64,000 nt of DNA, from NCBI GenBank assembly GCA_023053685.1, contig JALIGW010000005.1, positions 26,182,501 through 26,246,500 of the forward strand. Direction: 5' to 3'. The notes below the pieces were generated by a model, which did no database searches, was not told the DNA's origin, and worked only from the letters and a program-made list of their open reading frames with translations. Of the stretch, positions 11,601 through 63,700 are shown piece after piece. Origin of the DNA: Diadophis punctatus similis. Its lineage: Eukaryota > Chordata > Lepidosauria > Squamata > Dipsadidae. How positions within the stretch are numbered: the first letter of the stretch is position 1; each line of letters opens with the position of its first letter. The translations under genes and the position numbers were made by a program.

Positions 11601-12433
11601 GTTTCCATGGACTTTTTTGGGGGGAGATTCCATAGCTGCAACCATCATGTTGTCTTGAATAAGAGTAATCCCTTGTAGCAAGTTTGCTTTGCTGTTAAAT
11701 CAGTTGAGGCTAGAATTTTGAGTCTTCTAGAAAACTAAACTAGTCTGTTTAGAGTTTTTTTTAACCTAAACCTATGAGTCTTAACCAACTATGACTAAAG
11801 TTCATTAAAATTATTGGAACCACAAATAGTTGTGACTAAGCCATGCATCATTGCTTGCAGCAAATCACGCCTGATTTTAGTTGGAATGGAGCTGCTTTCT
11901 TGATAGTTTCCTTTGTTTGTTCCAAGAAATCCATACCCAAAAGCGTAGCTGAAGCATATTTTTCATATTAGTGGAAGATTTAAAATATTATAATCAAGGG
12001 TTGGCTTCATTTCTTTCACAGGGATTTTCAGAGAGATAGTGTCTTGTTCCCTACAGGGAATGCAGGATTGATCCTGTAAAAAAGATCGTTCCTCATATAG
12101 AAAGCTGCAACAAGTCAAGTCAGTTATTTATATATCCCACCATCATAAATTATGACTGGCAGGGATTTTCTAAAGATTTAAGCAAAAGTGTTACATTGAT
12201 CACTTGCTTTCTCATCTATAAGTTAAATCAACTGAGGAGTGAATCAGAAGCATTTCTCAACCACGGACCTATGGTCCTTTCTTAGAAGGGCATCATGGCC
12301 TTGCAGTTGTTATGATGGTGAAACTGACAATGATGGTGGTGGTGGTGATTTAAACTTGTACATACATGTCTTTTTTGAGAGTTCAATTTATCTCCATTTA
12401 CAGATTCTGGATTGAGACCAACTGGAACGCCAG
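2620..12433 (+). CDS. DMBT1-like SRCR protein gene (partial, spliced)
   Basis: Exons seen: 2620-2658, 3630-3941, 6040-6057, 8120-8137, 9714-10025 and 12404-12433. All have AG/GT borders and phase-1 joints, so they splice into one 729-nt frame of about 243 codons. Two group-B SRCR domains with 8 cysteines each are separated by short Ser/Thr/Pro/Gly-rich linkers. This is the layout of DMBT1 (gp340, salivary agglutinin), a secreted mucosal pattern-recognition protein whose SRCR repeats bind bacteria and other ligands. No signal peptide or start is in the window, so the gene begins to the left. No CUB, ZP or transmembrane exon is seen to the right, before or inside HTRA1. It may be a shortened paralogue, or its end may be degenerate. 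Its place beside HTRA1 fits the human HTRA1-DMBT1 neighbourhood. I am sure of the domain family, less sure of orthology. Confidence 0.8.
3630..3941 (+). CDS. SRCR domain exon, first in window
   Basis: A 312-bp exon with acceptor CATAG and donor GTATGT, phase 1 at both ends. It encodes a full group-B SRCR domain: LSLRLAG near the start, then [28 protein letters not shown] and [12 protein letters not shown]. Eight cysteines are present at the positions expected for four disulfides. SRCR domains are extracellular ligand-binding modules. One exon per domain with symmetrical phase is the family pattern that allows repeat number to change by duplication. The frame is clean and all cysteines are kept, so selection on this exon seems recent. 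Confidence 0.92.
4023..4189 (+). mobile_element. hAT-type MITE, family B
   Basis: About 167 bp with imperfect inverted ends (GGCCTCCAACTTTTGGG and TGGAGGTTGGAGGCC). It is flanked by CTGTAGAG (4015-4022) and CTGTAGAA (4190-4197), an 8-bp duplication with one mismatch. Related copies lie at 29794-29978 and 37590-37755. Confidence 0.8.
4234..4600 (-). mobile_element. L2/CR1-group LINE 3' tail, minus strand
   Basis: A (TTTA)n run is followed by TATGCCGCCCAACTCCC and CTGGGCGGC. This is the reverse complement of the 3' end of the LINE at 54.15-56.05 kb. The start is sharp. The far limit is blurred and the sequence to about 4600 is only loosely assigned. Confidence 0.6.
5452..5855 (-). repeat. Old copy of the GTCCTCGACTTAC repeat family D
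   Basis: The reverse complement of this region matches the copy at 9151-9551 in order, including the segment around CTTCTGACAAGCAAA and the GTCACTTTTT-like stretch, with many substitutions. Ends are approximate. It is the most diverged of five copies in the window. Confidence 0.5.
6040..6057 (+). CDS. 18-bp microexon of the SRCR gene
   Basis: A strong T-rich tract ends in ACAG, followed by 18 bases and GTATGT. In phase 1 it adds Gly-Glu-Lys-Tyr-Lys-Pro between the first SRCR domain and the next microexon. It keeps the same 1-1 phase as its neighbours and is too short for ORF searches. It is charged rather than Ser/Thr-rich, so it is a short hydrophilic linker. Confidence 0.7.
6495..7640 (+). 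mobile_element. CR1 LINE, 5'-truncated and decayed
   Basis: A short reading frame at 6641-6853 contains [21 protein letters not shown], the conserved region A of CR1 reverse transcriptase. Downstream frames are broken. The 3' end carries the CR1 terminal motif GGATTGGACTAGAAGACCTCC followed by AAGGTCCCTTCCAAC and ends in ATTCTGTTA. It lies in the intron between the two 18-bp exons and cannot be active. Confidence 0.85.
8120..8137 (+). CDS. Second 18-bp microexon of the SRCR gene
   Basis: Acceptor TATCTTCCAG and donor GTGAGT enclose 18 bases. In phase 1 it encodes Ala-Gly-Thr-Glu-Gly-Asp and joins to the second SRCR exon through a GTG (Val) codon. With the 6040 exon it forms a linker of about 12 residues between the two SRCR domains. 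It is recognised from splice sites, matching phase and matching length, not from homology. Confidence 0.65.
8620..8740. repeat. Interspersed repeat fragment shared with 15.66-15.99 kb
   Basis: The stretch contains the 'CAAGGACTCCACA' block and a 'CTCTGAGCTTGG' block. These also occur, differently arranged, near 15.96 kb. It resembles a reptile retroelement piece, possibly Penelope-like. The family is uncertain and the limits are approximate. Confidence 0.3.
9151..9551 (+). repeat. TIR-like repeat family D, best copy
   Basis: The left end AGGGAGTCCTCGACTTTC and right end AAGTCGAGGACTACCT are inverted copies of each other. The interior is non-coding. Further copies lie at 21326-21699, 39062-39466, 41431-41707 and, reversed and older, 5452-5855. 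No clear target duplication is seen, so the class (DNA transposon or other) is open. It ends about 160 bp before an SRCR exon. Confidence 0.7.
9714..10025 (+). CDS. SRCR domain exon, second in window
   Basis: A 312-bp exon, the same length as the exon at 3630, phase 1 at both ends. The acceptor follows a long pyrimidine tract ending CTAAAG and the donor is GTAGGT. It encodes [19 protein letters not shown], then [21 protein letters not shown], and ends [11 protein letters not shown]. All eight group-B cysteines are kept. The usual GTVC block is replaced by HVVC and the GCG by YCG, so this domain differs in detail from the first. The open frame extends upstream to 9479, but that part is intron and repeat, not exon. 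Confidence 0.92.
10098..10650 (-). mobile_element. Possible LINE 3' UTR (T-rich then C-rich)
   Basis: A poly-T start is followed by a C-rich run (CCCCCCTCCCCCCC near 10225) and a long A/T-rich body. Poly-T at the left suggests a poly-A-tailed retroelement on the minus strand, perhaps L1-like. No coding remnant is seen and the family is a guess. Confidence 0.3.
10728..10770 (-). mobile_element. CR1 3'-end fragment
   Basis: Contains AGTTGGAAGGGACCTTGGAG and GTCTTCTAG, the reverse complement of the CR1 3' terminal motif. Only the terminal 40 or so bases are recognisable. Confidence 0.6.
11128..11332. mobile_element. MITE with AGGGGTGAAAT ends, family F
   Basis: Starts AGGGGTGAAATTCAA and ends TGGATTTCACCCCTG, inverted copies of each other. 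The target duplication is not clear. The interior is GC-richer than its surroundings and non-coding. By end sequence it looks like a hAT-type non-autonomous element. Confidence 0.6.
12404..12433 (+). CDS. 30-bp linker exon of the SRCR gene
   Basis: Acceptor TCCATTTACAG and donor GTAAGG enclose 30 bases. In phase 1 they read [11 protein letters not shown], a Thr/Pro/Gly-rich linker following the second SRCR domain. It is the last intact exon of the gene that I can support in this window. Confidence 0.7.
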
Positions 12434-12821
12434 GTAAGGTTACAGTTAATTGTAATACTGTTGAAAGTAATATATAATATTATGTCTGATTACTGAATAT
12501 TTTGTAACGACCAAACTCAGGGGGAGTAACATTTCCACACAGTTTAAATTACCATTAGGGCATAAGCTCTTCTGCATTAGGTTCAGGTCACAAGGATATG
12601 GTCTGGATGGTTTAAGCTTTGTAACAAGAGAAAATGCTGCTTCCTTGCTATAGGCACATCTGTAGGATTTAGTAGACAGTGTGTCTCAACGTTGGCAGCT
12701 TTCAGCTGTATGGACTTCAAGTCCAATAATTTCCCAGCGAGCCATAGTCCCTTCTCAGAAGGGCATCGTCTATGATCTTGCAGTTCTTTGAAAGATGATG
12801 GTGATGATTTAAAATTGTATA

Positions 12822-13507
12822 GAATAGAATTATTTATTGGCCAAGTGTGATTGGACACACAAGGAATTTGTCTCTGGTGCATAAGCTCTCAGAGTACATA
12901 CAAACAACAAAGTGATAGGTCATAGATCATAAATCATAGTTACAATCATTAATCATAAGATACAAACAACAAGTGATAAATCATAAGATACCAATAGGAG
13001 AAGGTGGTAGGAAAGATGAGAAGATCACAAGGATAATAGCAATACACCCTACTACATGGGTAAATATCTTTAGGCCCAAGACAGTGCTGTGGGAATTACA
13101 GTAGGTGTTCAGCAAAGTGATGGCACGGAAAGAAAAACTATCTTTGTGTCTAGTTGTTTTGGCATGCAATGCCCTATAGTAGCATCCTGAGGGGAGAACT
13201 TAAAACAGCTTATGTCCAGGATGTGAGGTGTCTATAGATATTTTCTAAGCACTCTTTCTGGTTCGTGCAGTATAGAGATCCTCAATGGAAAGCAGGCTGG
13301 TTGCAATTGTTTTTTCTGCAGTCCTAACTATCTGTTGCAGTCTGCCCCTGTCCTGTTTGGTTGCTGTGCCAAACCAGACAGTTACTGAGGTACAAATGAC
13401 AGACTCAATGATTCCTCTTATAGAACTATATCAGCAGATCCTTGGGCAATCTGAGCTTTCTGAGGTGCTGGAAGGAGAACATTCTTTGTTGTGCCTTTTT
13501 AATGATA
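12822..13507 (-). mobile_element. Non-LTR retrotransposon 3' fragment
   Basis: On the minus strand around 13.0-13.2 kb it reads HAKTTRHKDSFSFRAITLLN, the end of a common vertebrate LINE polyprotein of the CR1/L2/Rex1 group. Further toward 13.5 kb are degenerate codons of the same protein. Stops and shifts make it inactive. It interrupts the duplicated exon region, so it is younger than that duplication. Confidence 0.65.
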
Positions 13508-13548
13508 TACATATTCTTTTTGAACATTAAATTTATCTCCATTTACAG

Positions 13549-13580
13549 GTTTTGGATCAAGCACAATTTTTGTTTAGCAG
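13549..13580 (+). pseudogene. Decayed duplicate of the 30-bp linker exon
   Basis: The acceptor (ATCTCCATTTACAG) and donor (GTAAGT) are kept, but the body is 32 bp instead of 30. In the incoming phase it reads Gly-Phe-Gly-Ser-Ser-Thr-Ile-Phe-Val followed by TAG. It is a broken copy of 12404-12433. If it is still spliced in, it would truncate the protein here and could serve as the terminal exon. Sequence alone cannot decide between dead exon and new C-terminus. Confidence 0.65.
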
Positions 13581-13724
13581 GTAAGTTTCCAATTAATTGG
13601 GATATTAATAATATATTATAATATTAAGGCTGATTACTGAACATTTGTAATGGACAAATTCAGAGAGGCAAAATTTATACACATTTGAAATTACTTTTAA
13701 GGTTGGGGAATTCTTGGACTTATT

Positions 13725-13885
13725 TTATTTTTATTTTATTTATTTATTTTTGTCAAGTACGTGTTGGTAATATACATAGATATAACATTGTTTATATACA
13801 TAAGATGAGTACTGATAAGAGGGAACATTAGGATAGGGACGGTAGGCACGCTGGTGCACTTATGCATGCCCCTTACTGGAATTCA
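13725..13885 (-). mobile_element. L2-like LINE 3' UTR fragment
   Basis: Poly(TTTTA) is followed by TGTCAAGTACGTGTTGG and the block ending near GGTGCACTTATGCATG. This is the reverse complement of the 3' UTR at 28.85-29.01 kb. Confidence 0.65.
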
Positions 13886-13928
13886 CATACTTGAAGTCAC
13901 ATACTCAGTTCTTCCTAACCCCTTAGCC

Positions 13929-14065
13929 CAGGGGTAGACAAAGTTGGCTCTTCTATGACTTGTGGACTTCAACTCCCAGAATATCTGAGCTAGCATGATT
14001 GCCTCAGAAAGTCTGGGAGTTGAATATACCACGAGTCATAGAAGAGCCAACTTTGCCTACCCCTG
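13929..14065. mobile_element. Foldback hAT-type MITE, family C
   Basis: The ends CAGGGGTAGACAAAGTTGG and CCAACTTTGCCTACCCCTG are inverted copies and the pairing continues inward, so the whole 137 bp folds back. Perfect 8-bp duplications CCTTAGCC flank it (13921-13928 and 14066-14073). Confidence 0.9.
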
Positions 14066-14169
14066 CCTTAGCCAATCTTACCATTTCATTGATTCAACAT
14101 CGACTCCCCTTTAGATTGTTTTAGAAACTATAAACTTTTACAGTACATCCATATTCCAGATGTGTATAA

Positions 14170-14230
14170 TTCCCAAGTGCATTTCTAAATTTCCAGATAT
14201 TTCCCAAGTGCATTTCTAAATTTTGCAGAT
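14170..14230. repeat. Two-copy direct repeat
   Basis: CCCAAGTGCATTTCTAAATT occurs twice in tandem with about 34-bp spacing. It is a small local duplication and nothing links it to the flanking genes. Confidence 0.7.
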
Positions 14231-15654
14231 GTTAAACAGCATTCCCCAGGTTGTTGCATATTTCTTGGGGAAAGATACAAATCCAGCAAAGGCTATATTA
14301 AGATCCTGCTAGGCCTAAACACGTGGGTTCCTGTTGGAATAATCCAGATCCTCAGAAATATAAAAATATTCCATGGATCTATTTTTCAAAAAGTTCCAAG
14401 TAGTAAATGGCAGATAAGGAGTAACAATCTCTTAATTATTTTATTCATTTTTATTTATTAAATTTTTATGTTTACTGATAGGATGTACAGTATGGGTTTT
14501 GAATTTATTATTTTTCAGATTTTTGTTTTTATTAACAATATTTTTGTATGTCCCAACAATTTTGTAGGTTCTAGGCACACAGCCTATTGCATCTAAATAG
14601 AATATATACTATAAACCCAGCTGGAAATGATAATAAAGAGAATACTGGAAGCAGGAACTATCAAGATTTGAGAGAAAATTTTCAGGAAGCTCCTGCAAAA
14701 ATGGTTTGAGTTAGCAAGCCAAAATAATCTACTAATTTAGTCATTTTGCACTGACTGATCAAATATTCCACTGCAGAATTCTTTCCAACCAGTTAATCAT
14801 CTTCAGCTACAAACTTCAGATACAAATTCTCTTTCTCTCAGAAAGTTTTCATATATTTGCACAATCATAGTATATAATGATTCTTGGGATGTAATTGCCT
14901 TTCCATAAAATTGTTTGATGAATTGTCAATGTAAGCTGTGCATTTCTCCAATTTTAGTACATTGATTTTGAAAGATTGTTATGCATTGACTGAGGAAGCA
15001 CATGAATAGCTCACAGATCTGGAATGAACCACCAGCTGACTTCACATTGATCTATTAAGGTTAGGCTGCTGATGAAGCAAATCAGTGGCCTTTGATACTA
15101 TGTAAAAGTCAACTCAATTAGAGAGCATCCTGAACAATGACAGATAAAAGGCGTAGACCATGAGCCTATTATATTTCTTACATTCACAATAGTACATCCT
15201 GGATGGAACTACCGAGGGATAGTAATGTGCTCTTTTATGTGAAAATTATGAATAAAAGCATTGACTTAATGGACTAAGCAAGAATGACTGTGCATGAGCA
15301 TTACATAGTATATAGTAAAATCAATGGTATTTCAGCTTCAAACTACCCTTTATCTGAAAAAAAATAGAACAAACTTTTATCAGGAATAACACATTATATA
15401 AGTGAAAGTGCTTTAATTAAATTACAATAGTTGTTGTTTTTTAATCAGCATAGGTTCAGGACTTGCATGTGTACAAGTCATTTATTTCAAATATTTTCAT
15501 ATTGTTAACAGTTTTATCTTCAGGAAATATCAAGCTATTAAAAATGGAATACTGTAACCTATGTTTTACAGGTGGTTTATCTTGCAGATTAGAACGGATG
15601 ATCACTAAAGTGGTAGTAACCAGATGGAATAGCCAGTAAAAATACATAAAAGAT
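14231..15654. other. Intergenic stretch between convergent genes; no gene seen
   Basis: AT-rich DNA between the last SRCR exon and the HTRA1 3' end. I searched the plus strand for CUB, ZP or transmembrane exons and saw none. An AATAAA on the plus strand at about 14632 could serve as a poly-A signal if the SRCR gene ends at the decayed exon, but this is weak. Confidence 0.45.
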
Positions 15655-15990
15655 AACATATGGAGCTCAGGTTGAACTGTGAAGTCCTTGGTGATCTCTA
15701 GCTTGGATCCTTGTTTGCAGATGTTTCTTACATGACTAGATAACATCTTCAGTGCTAGTGACTGTGGAGTTTGTTCTTTGTTTATATACAGTAGCTTGTG
15801 TGGGTAGAAATGAAGTTTTCTCCTTGGTAGATCCTTGATTAGGACATTACTTTCTGCTTGATTGTTTTTCTGGTGTTAATCCCTGCTTATCTGGGTGTAG
15901 GCTGCTGGACAATATGTGTTCTAGTCTCTTAGCTTTTTTATTGTCTCTTTTGAATTTGTAGCTCAGAGAGCACCAAGGACTCCACAAAGA
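15655..15990 (-). repeat. Interspersed retroelement fragment, possibly Penelope-like
   Basis: Contains TGTGGAGTTTGTTCTTTGT, 'CTTGATTAGGACATTACTTT' and 'GCACCAAGGACTCCACAAAG' blocks that resemble a repeat common in squamate genomes. Part is shared with 8.62-8.74 kb. Class and limits are uncertain. It marks where unique HTRA1 3' flank ends. Confidence 0.35.
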
Positions 15991-16055
15991 ATACAAAGCA
16001 CACAATAAGAATAGCTGAAGTATTATCTTCAACACTTAATCTATTGAAAAATTAC

Positions 16056-16061
16056 TTTATT
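16056..16061 (-). terminator. Candidate HTRA1 polyadenylation signal
   Basis: TTTATT on the plus strand is AATAAA on the minus strand, 128 bp after the HTRA1 stop. It is the first canonical signal downstream. Human HTRA1 has a longer 3' UTR, so a more distal site (for example TTTATT at 15481) may also be used. Confidence 0.45.
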
Positions 16062-16188
16062 CAGCAATACAATACCACTAAACATAGTTGGATAGTTGGT
16101 CAAAATCTAATTTTTTCTGTACCAGCACAGAGATTATATAAACAGTCCAGTGCCTGCTTGTAGCATGAAATCCAGCTCATGTCTCTAT

Positions 16189-58771
<42,583 letters not shown>

Positions 58772-59070
58772 TGCTTCCTCACAAGAAGGCACGGAAAGTC
58801 CAGCGAGCGAAACACGCGCAACGGACCTGGACGGCGCGGCCGAAGTGGAGAGGAAAGGAAGGTCCCGGCGCGCAGGGAGAGCCGGGAATTGGAAACCTTA
58901 CTTGGCAAAAGCGCGGGCAGCAACTGAGGAGGGAAGTGCTGCTTTAAAAGGAGCCGGCGTCGCCGGGGAGAGGTTGGATGCGCGCGTGGCTTGAGGAGCC
59001 GTCTGGGAGGAGACTTGGCGCCGTTATGCAAGGCCGGAGAAGGGAAGGAAATCTGTTGCCGCACCAAGGG

Positions 59071-59234
59071 GGGAGTGCAAACTACAGCAAGCTCACGGAA
59101 CATGGGCGTTCCGTTAACTCTGATAGGCACCGTTTTCTATAAGTAGATCATCCTATCAGCCAACCTAGAGTTCCATACTTAACTCAGATCCATCCTACTG
59201 CCTGTGTAATGCACCATAAATGTTGTCGTTTAAA

Positions 59235-59288
<54 letters not shown>

Positions 59289-60537
59289 GTTTAAAAATCC
59301 TGGTCCAAGGTCTGAGGTGCTTCCAAAGTTTTCTTCCAATGCTTTTGTTCTTGGACTTCTTTCATTAAATCTTGCCACCAGATGTTATGAAATATTGGGG
59401 GGGGGGGAATATTTGGTTGAACTTCAAGAATATTCCGTCAAGGTTAACACCTGCACTGGTGGCACATACAGATGTATAGCTGATCTTAAGCCCTGTGCAA
59501 ATTGGACCAAAAATGCAGTTTTAAAAAATGACATGCTTATGTTTGGGAATTAACATAGTTGGCCTACTGGTGAAGGAATTGAACAGTGTTTTGACTCTGT
59601 TTGTTAGATGCAATGATGATACCTAGGATGCCAATAAGCACAGCCTCAAAGAATGTGACCTTTCCTTACATCATCCTACAAAATTTGCTCACCATCTGAA
59701 GCTCTCTATTTGTTTCTACAATCTACCCACTTTATATTTCAGTTTGCAAATACTCATATGAAAAATAGTTTATAAGGCAACCCAAAAATATTTGTATTAA
59801 TCAAAATGTTATTTTTCCAGAATATTTACATTGGTTGGCTAACATTACCTATGCTTTTCAGAAAAGAGCTGCTGTAGGACATAATTTGAGATGCGCACTT
59901 CAAATAGAATCAATATATTCTGTCCTAAACAAGAGACTTCCTGGAAAGTTTCAAATTTCTGGGACACAGAAAAGCATCCTTTTTGTCCTCAGAATACCTT
60001 CCTATGCTGCTGCTAATACATTTGCAGTATTGCTGGAATACAACCAGCCTGCTACTTAGCTAAGGAAAATTTAGGACACTTGCTGACATTCAAGACTGCC
60101 TTTTCAAATGCTAAGTGAAGATACAGTGTTGCACAATTTGTGCTCAGAAAAATAAGAATCCTTAGAATGCCAAGTGAAGATTCCTCCTTATATCAAACAA
60201 GATGGTGATGCAATATTTTTCCTATTCTGTTATGAATAGGAAATACTATGGAAAATATAGGAAATACTACTGAGGGACACAAGCAAAGAACATCCCAGAA
60301 ATCTCAGCTTGGATTCTTTTTACTGTCCTGTAAAGCCATTAATTTCCTTATGAAGATGGCAGCTGTCTGTTAGTTGCTTTTAACTATTTTTGTTTACAGT
60401 TCATATTATTTGTAAACTTTTTGGGAGTACTTTTAGCCTACAAGGGATGATATAAATAATAAGAGATACATAAGGGAAATCAGTGTCACTTTTTGTCAGT
60501 TTGTCATAGAATGGGATGTGAACCGTATGACTACTTT
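59071..60537. other. HTRA1 upstream region with (CT)n tract
   Basis: A (CT)n microsatellite of about 22 units lies at 59240-59284 and a G9 run near 59400. Otherwise AT-rich with no recognised exon. Frames such as 59209-59553 are formed by the microsatellite. Confidence 0.6.
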
Positions 60538-60760
60538 GATAAGAGCGGAGGTGGCACAGTGGTTAGGAGTGCAGTACTGCAGGCTACTTCAGCTGACTGC
60601 TAGCTGCAGTTCAGCAGTTCAAATCTCACTGGCTCAAAGTTGACTCAGCCTTCCATCCTTCCGAGATGGGTAAAATGAAGTCCCTGATTGTTGGGGGTAA
60701 TATGCTGAGAGGGCTGTAAAAGCACTATGAAGCGGTATACAAGTGCTATTGCTATTGCTA
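60538..60760 (+). mobile_element. Sauria-type tRNA-derived SINE, full length
   Basis: Head GAGGTGGCACAGTGGTTAGG, B box CAGTTCAAATCTCACTGGC, then CAGCCTTCCATCCTTCCGAG, the GATTGTTGGGGG block, AGCGGTATACAAG and a GCTATTGCTATTGCTA tail. It is a closer match to the family consensus as I know it than the copy at 16557. Confidence 0.9.
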
Positions 60761-63700
60761 CTATCTCAAGAAAAAAGAGCTGCTTTGGGCATAGCTCCAG
60801 TATTAAGGCAGAAGTCAGGTAGCTATAGCCGGCCAAGTATTATTGAATCACAATTCCTGGTAGCAGGACATTTGGCCACAATAATCAGAACTTTCAGAAG
60901 TTCTAGTTCAGTTACCAGATGTTCCCCATTCTCTCATATTATTAAAAACAGGACTCCTTCCAACAGCATATTAAAATGCATCTGGAATCTCAAACAGGAT
61001 TTTAAGCTAGCTAAAAAGAACAGCTTTACTCTGGTTGGAAGCTTCCTTCCAGTTTCCTTCCTGATAATTTTTCTGTTGTTATACAGCTTAAAAAGGGTTC
61101 TCCCTCAATTTTCTAATTTTGGGTGTTATAATACAGTATTATACTATTTCAAAATTTTATTTATCCAATTTAGATACCGCTTATCTCACTTGCAGAGTTT
61201 GCTATTTAACCTTTTTGAATTTTCATCTGAACTTTTAAATATGTATCATGGAGGGTTGTCAATGTTTCTTGGGTAAGCTATGGTTTCTGAAACCTCGTTC
61301 TTCAGTATCATTCAAGGCTAACTTGTCACTTATGAGGACTACACATATGAAAACACATGTGTACAAATTGGCATATTTAATAACATACTCTGACAGCAGA
61401 TCGTATCAAAATGTCTTCAGCAATAGTTTTTTACAACCTAGTTTTAACCATTCAAGAATATTGTCTCTTTAAAATGTTTCTGGTAATAAGATTAGTTGTA
61501 CTAATGAAGCTAAGTTTTTTTAATGTTTGCTTTTTGATCAATTAAAAATACCACTTTTAAGATTTTTGGTGAATCTGGAGGGCAGAGCAAAGTTTGCAAA
61601 AATAGTTTCATTCACTGAACAATTTGTCTTTTGAAGTACACTAAATGTAGTAGTCTGATAAGATTATTATAGTTCATTATTTATGTCAATTTATTAACAA
61701 GTGTGACATTTACAGAAAACACCACAGGTTCCAAATAAGTTAACAATTTTCTTCAATTTTATATAAAAAAGTACTGTTAAATTAAAAGTCCTGACAATTT
61801 GCCAACCACAAGCATTTCCCACACTATTGAATTACTACCTAAGCAGTTTGATTTTAAAGGAATCCATAAGATTGCTGCTGTGATTACAATTCACTATTGA
61901 AAACTGGTAATATTCAAAGAATAAAATGAACATGCAATGTGGAAATTGTACCAGAACCAATAAACCTAGCACAACATCAAGGTATGGCAATACAACAAAA
62001 ATCCAACTCAGTTTCTTCCACAAAATACGTATTGTGAAAAATAAGGTCTTTCATACATTTGCTAAATCTGTTACAAGTTAAAATGTATTCTCCTGAATTA
62101 GACTGAACAGAACATATACCTTAATTCACATGTAACTGAGAAGGCAAATAAAATGTAATTTACAAACACTGCTTGTAAATATTTAGCTTATAATTGAGAA
62201 ATATAAAGGTACTGCTGTATTGCCAGAGCAATCTGAAATAACATCACAGAAATTTGGCATTCTACTATCTTTTTAGGCCTTGTCCATTTTTATTTCAATT
62301 TTTAATATCTACAGATTTGATCCACATAACTTTCTATAAATGTAGTTAGTATATTTAACAATAGAATAGATGTATTCTTGAAAAGCAAATTCTTCAGCAA
62401 ATTTCCACAATCACAATAGCTTGACTCCATGATCCAAACTGTTTATTTGATGACAAACAGAATTATAGCTAAGTGGGAACAACAGTGAAAATTCCCGATG
62501 AGACAGTCTTAATGAAACATCTGGAAAGTGACTGATTCAGTTTGTGTCAGTGATACAAAATACTTATGGCCTTTTGAGTTTATGTGCAAAAACAAAATAG
62601 GATGGCAAAAATGTTCTCTTTTACAAGTGCCAATTGATTCTTCTTGCAAATATAAAAACTTCATAGATAAAGCCTGAGGATCAAGATTTTGCAGGGAAGT
62701 TATAACTGGGGAAATTAATTTGGGAGCTAGAGACCATTTAGTTAAAAGCAGTTAAAAGGACCATAAATCAAACACTTAAGCATTAGCACAGACAAATGAA
62801 CTGCAAATGAAAATGTCAATCCAGCTCATGACTGTAGAAGAGTTGGGTGTACAAAATAGGATATACATGGAAATAAACACATAATTGGACTTCTAGTATT
62901 ACTCTATACACCCTCTTTTATACATATGGCACACAGAAAGCAGGTATGGGCCAGTCACTCTTTCTCTCTCAGCCCAACCCACTTAGCAGAGTTGTTATTG
63001 TTGGGTAAAAGAGGAAGAGACAGGAGTATTAGGTATGTCACCACCTTGAGTTACTTATAAAAGTAATAAAAGTGGGATAAAAATCTAATAAAAGCAGGAA
63101 TGTGCTGGTCACTGCTTAACTCAACAGTTCTTAAACTGTTTGATTAAATTATTCCTCTTCCCTGTTCCAAGTAATGTCACTATCCCCACCCAAAAAATAT
63201 TGACTGTTGTTTTACACAGACATCTTGGCAGCTTCAATCCCAAACTGGATCCTTGACTCACAAACATGCAATTGCAAATTGCTTCATTACTCTCAACTAC
63301 CCTCTTTGGGGAACATTACATTCCCCCCCACACACACACCCGTTTAAGAACCACTGGTCTAGCTGAAGTTCTCTAAATAGATAAAAGGTTTCTTGCTCCC
63401 ATTGCTACTATAATTTAAGCAAGCAAATAACAAGTATTTTTAAAATTAGAATATCTTTTAAAAGCTGTGACAATATGTACAGTCCAGTCAGCTGAGTAAA
63501 AATCTATATTTCCTTCCTGAAATGGGGAGGGTTGTAGAATCATCCCCTTTCTATCTTTTTAGAAGATAGTAGTGGAAACGTGAAGGGAACAGCACACTTC
63601 TGCTCTTAACTTAAGGGAACATCCCTTTCAACTAATTTGAAAATTTTGGCTTTTGCTCCACTAAGACATAAAAGAACGCCTACTTCACTGGAATAGTGGA

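Larger units (their letters stand above)
12270..13700 (+). repeat. Local tandem duplication around a linker exon, split by a LINE
   Basis: About 12270-12560 resembles 12745-12822 joined to 13508-13700. Shared blocks include AGAAGGGCATC, GATGATTTAAA, AATTTATCTCCATTTACAG before the exon, and GCTGATTACTGAA after it. The copies were about 480 bp apart before a LINE piece (12822-13507) entered the second one. The duplication carries the 30-bp exon at 12404 and its decayed twin at 13549. Confidence 0.75.

Noticed and set aside
2620..12433. CD5, CD6 or CD163 as identity of the SRCR gene
   Set aside because: Those have membrane segments and other linker organisation. The HTRA1 neighbourhood and short Thr/Pro linkers favour a DMBT1-like gene, though paralogy is not settled.
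14170..14230. Short direct repeats as a possible array
   Set aside because: Only two copies, so a local duplication. CRISPR arrays are not expected in a vertebrate genome.
58772..58792. Start seven codons upstream at GTG
   Set aside because: It is not an ATG. The ATG at 58771 has G at -3 and begins a good signal peptide.
60743..61276. 177-codon plus-strand frame
   Set aside because: It begins in a SINE tail and continues through AT-rich DNA with a Phe/Leu/Ser-rich composition; no motif or splice context.
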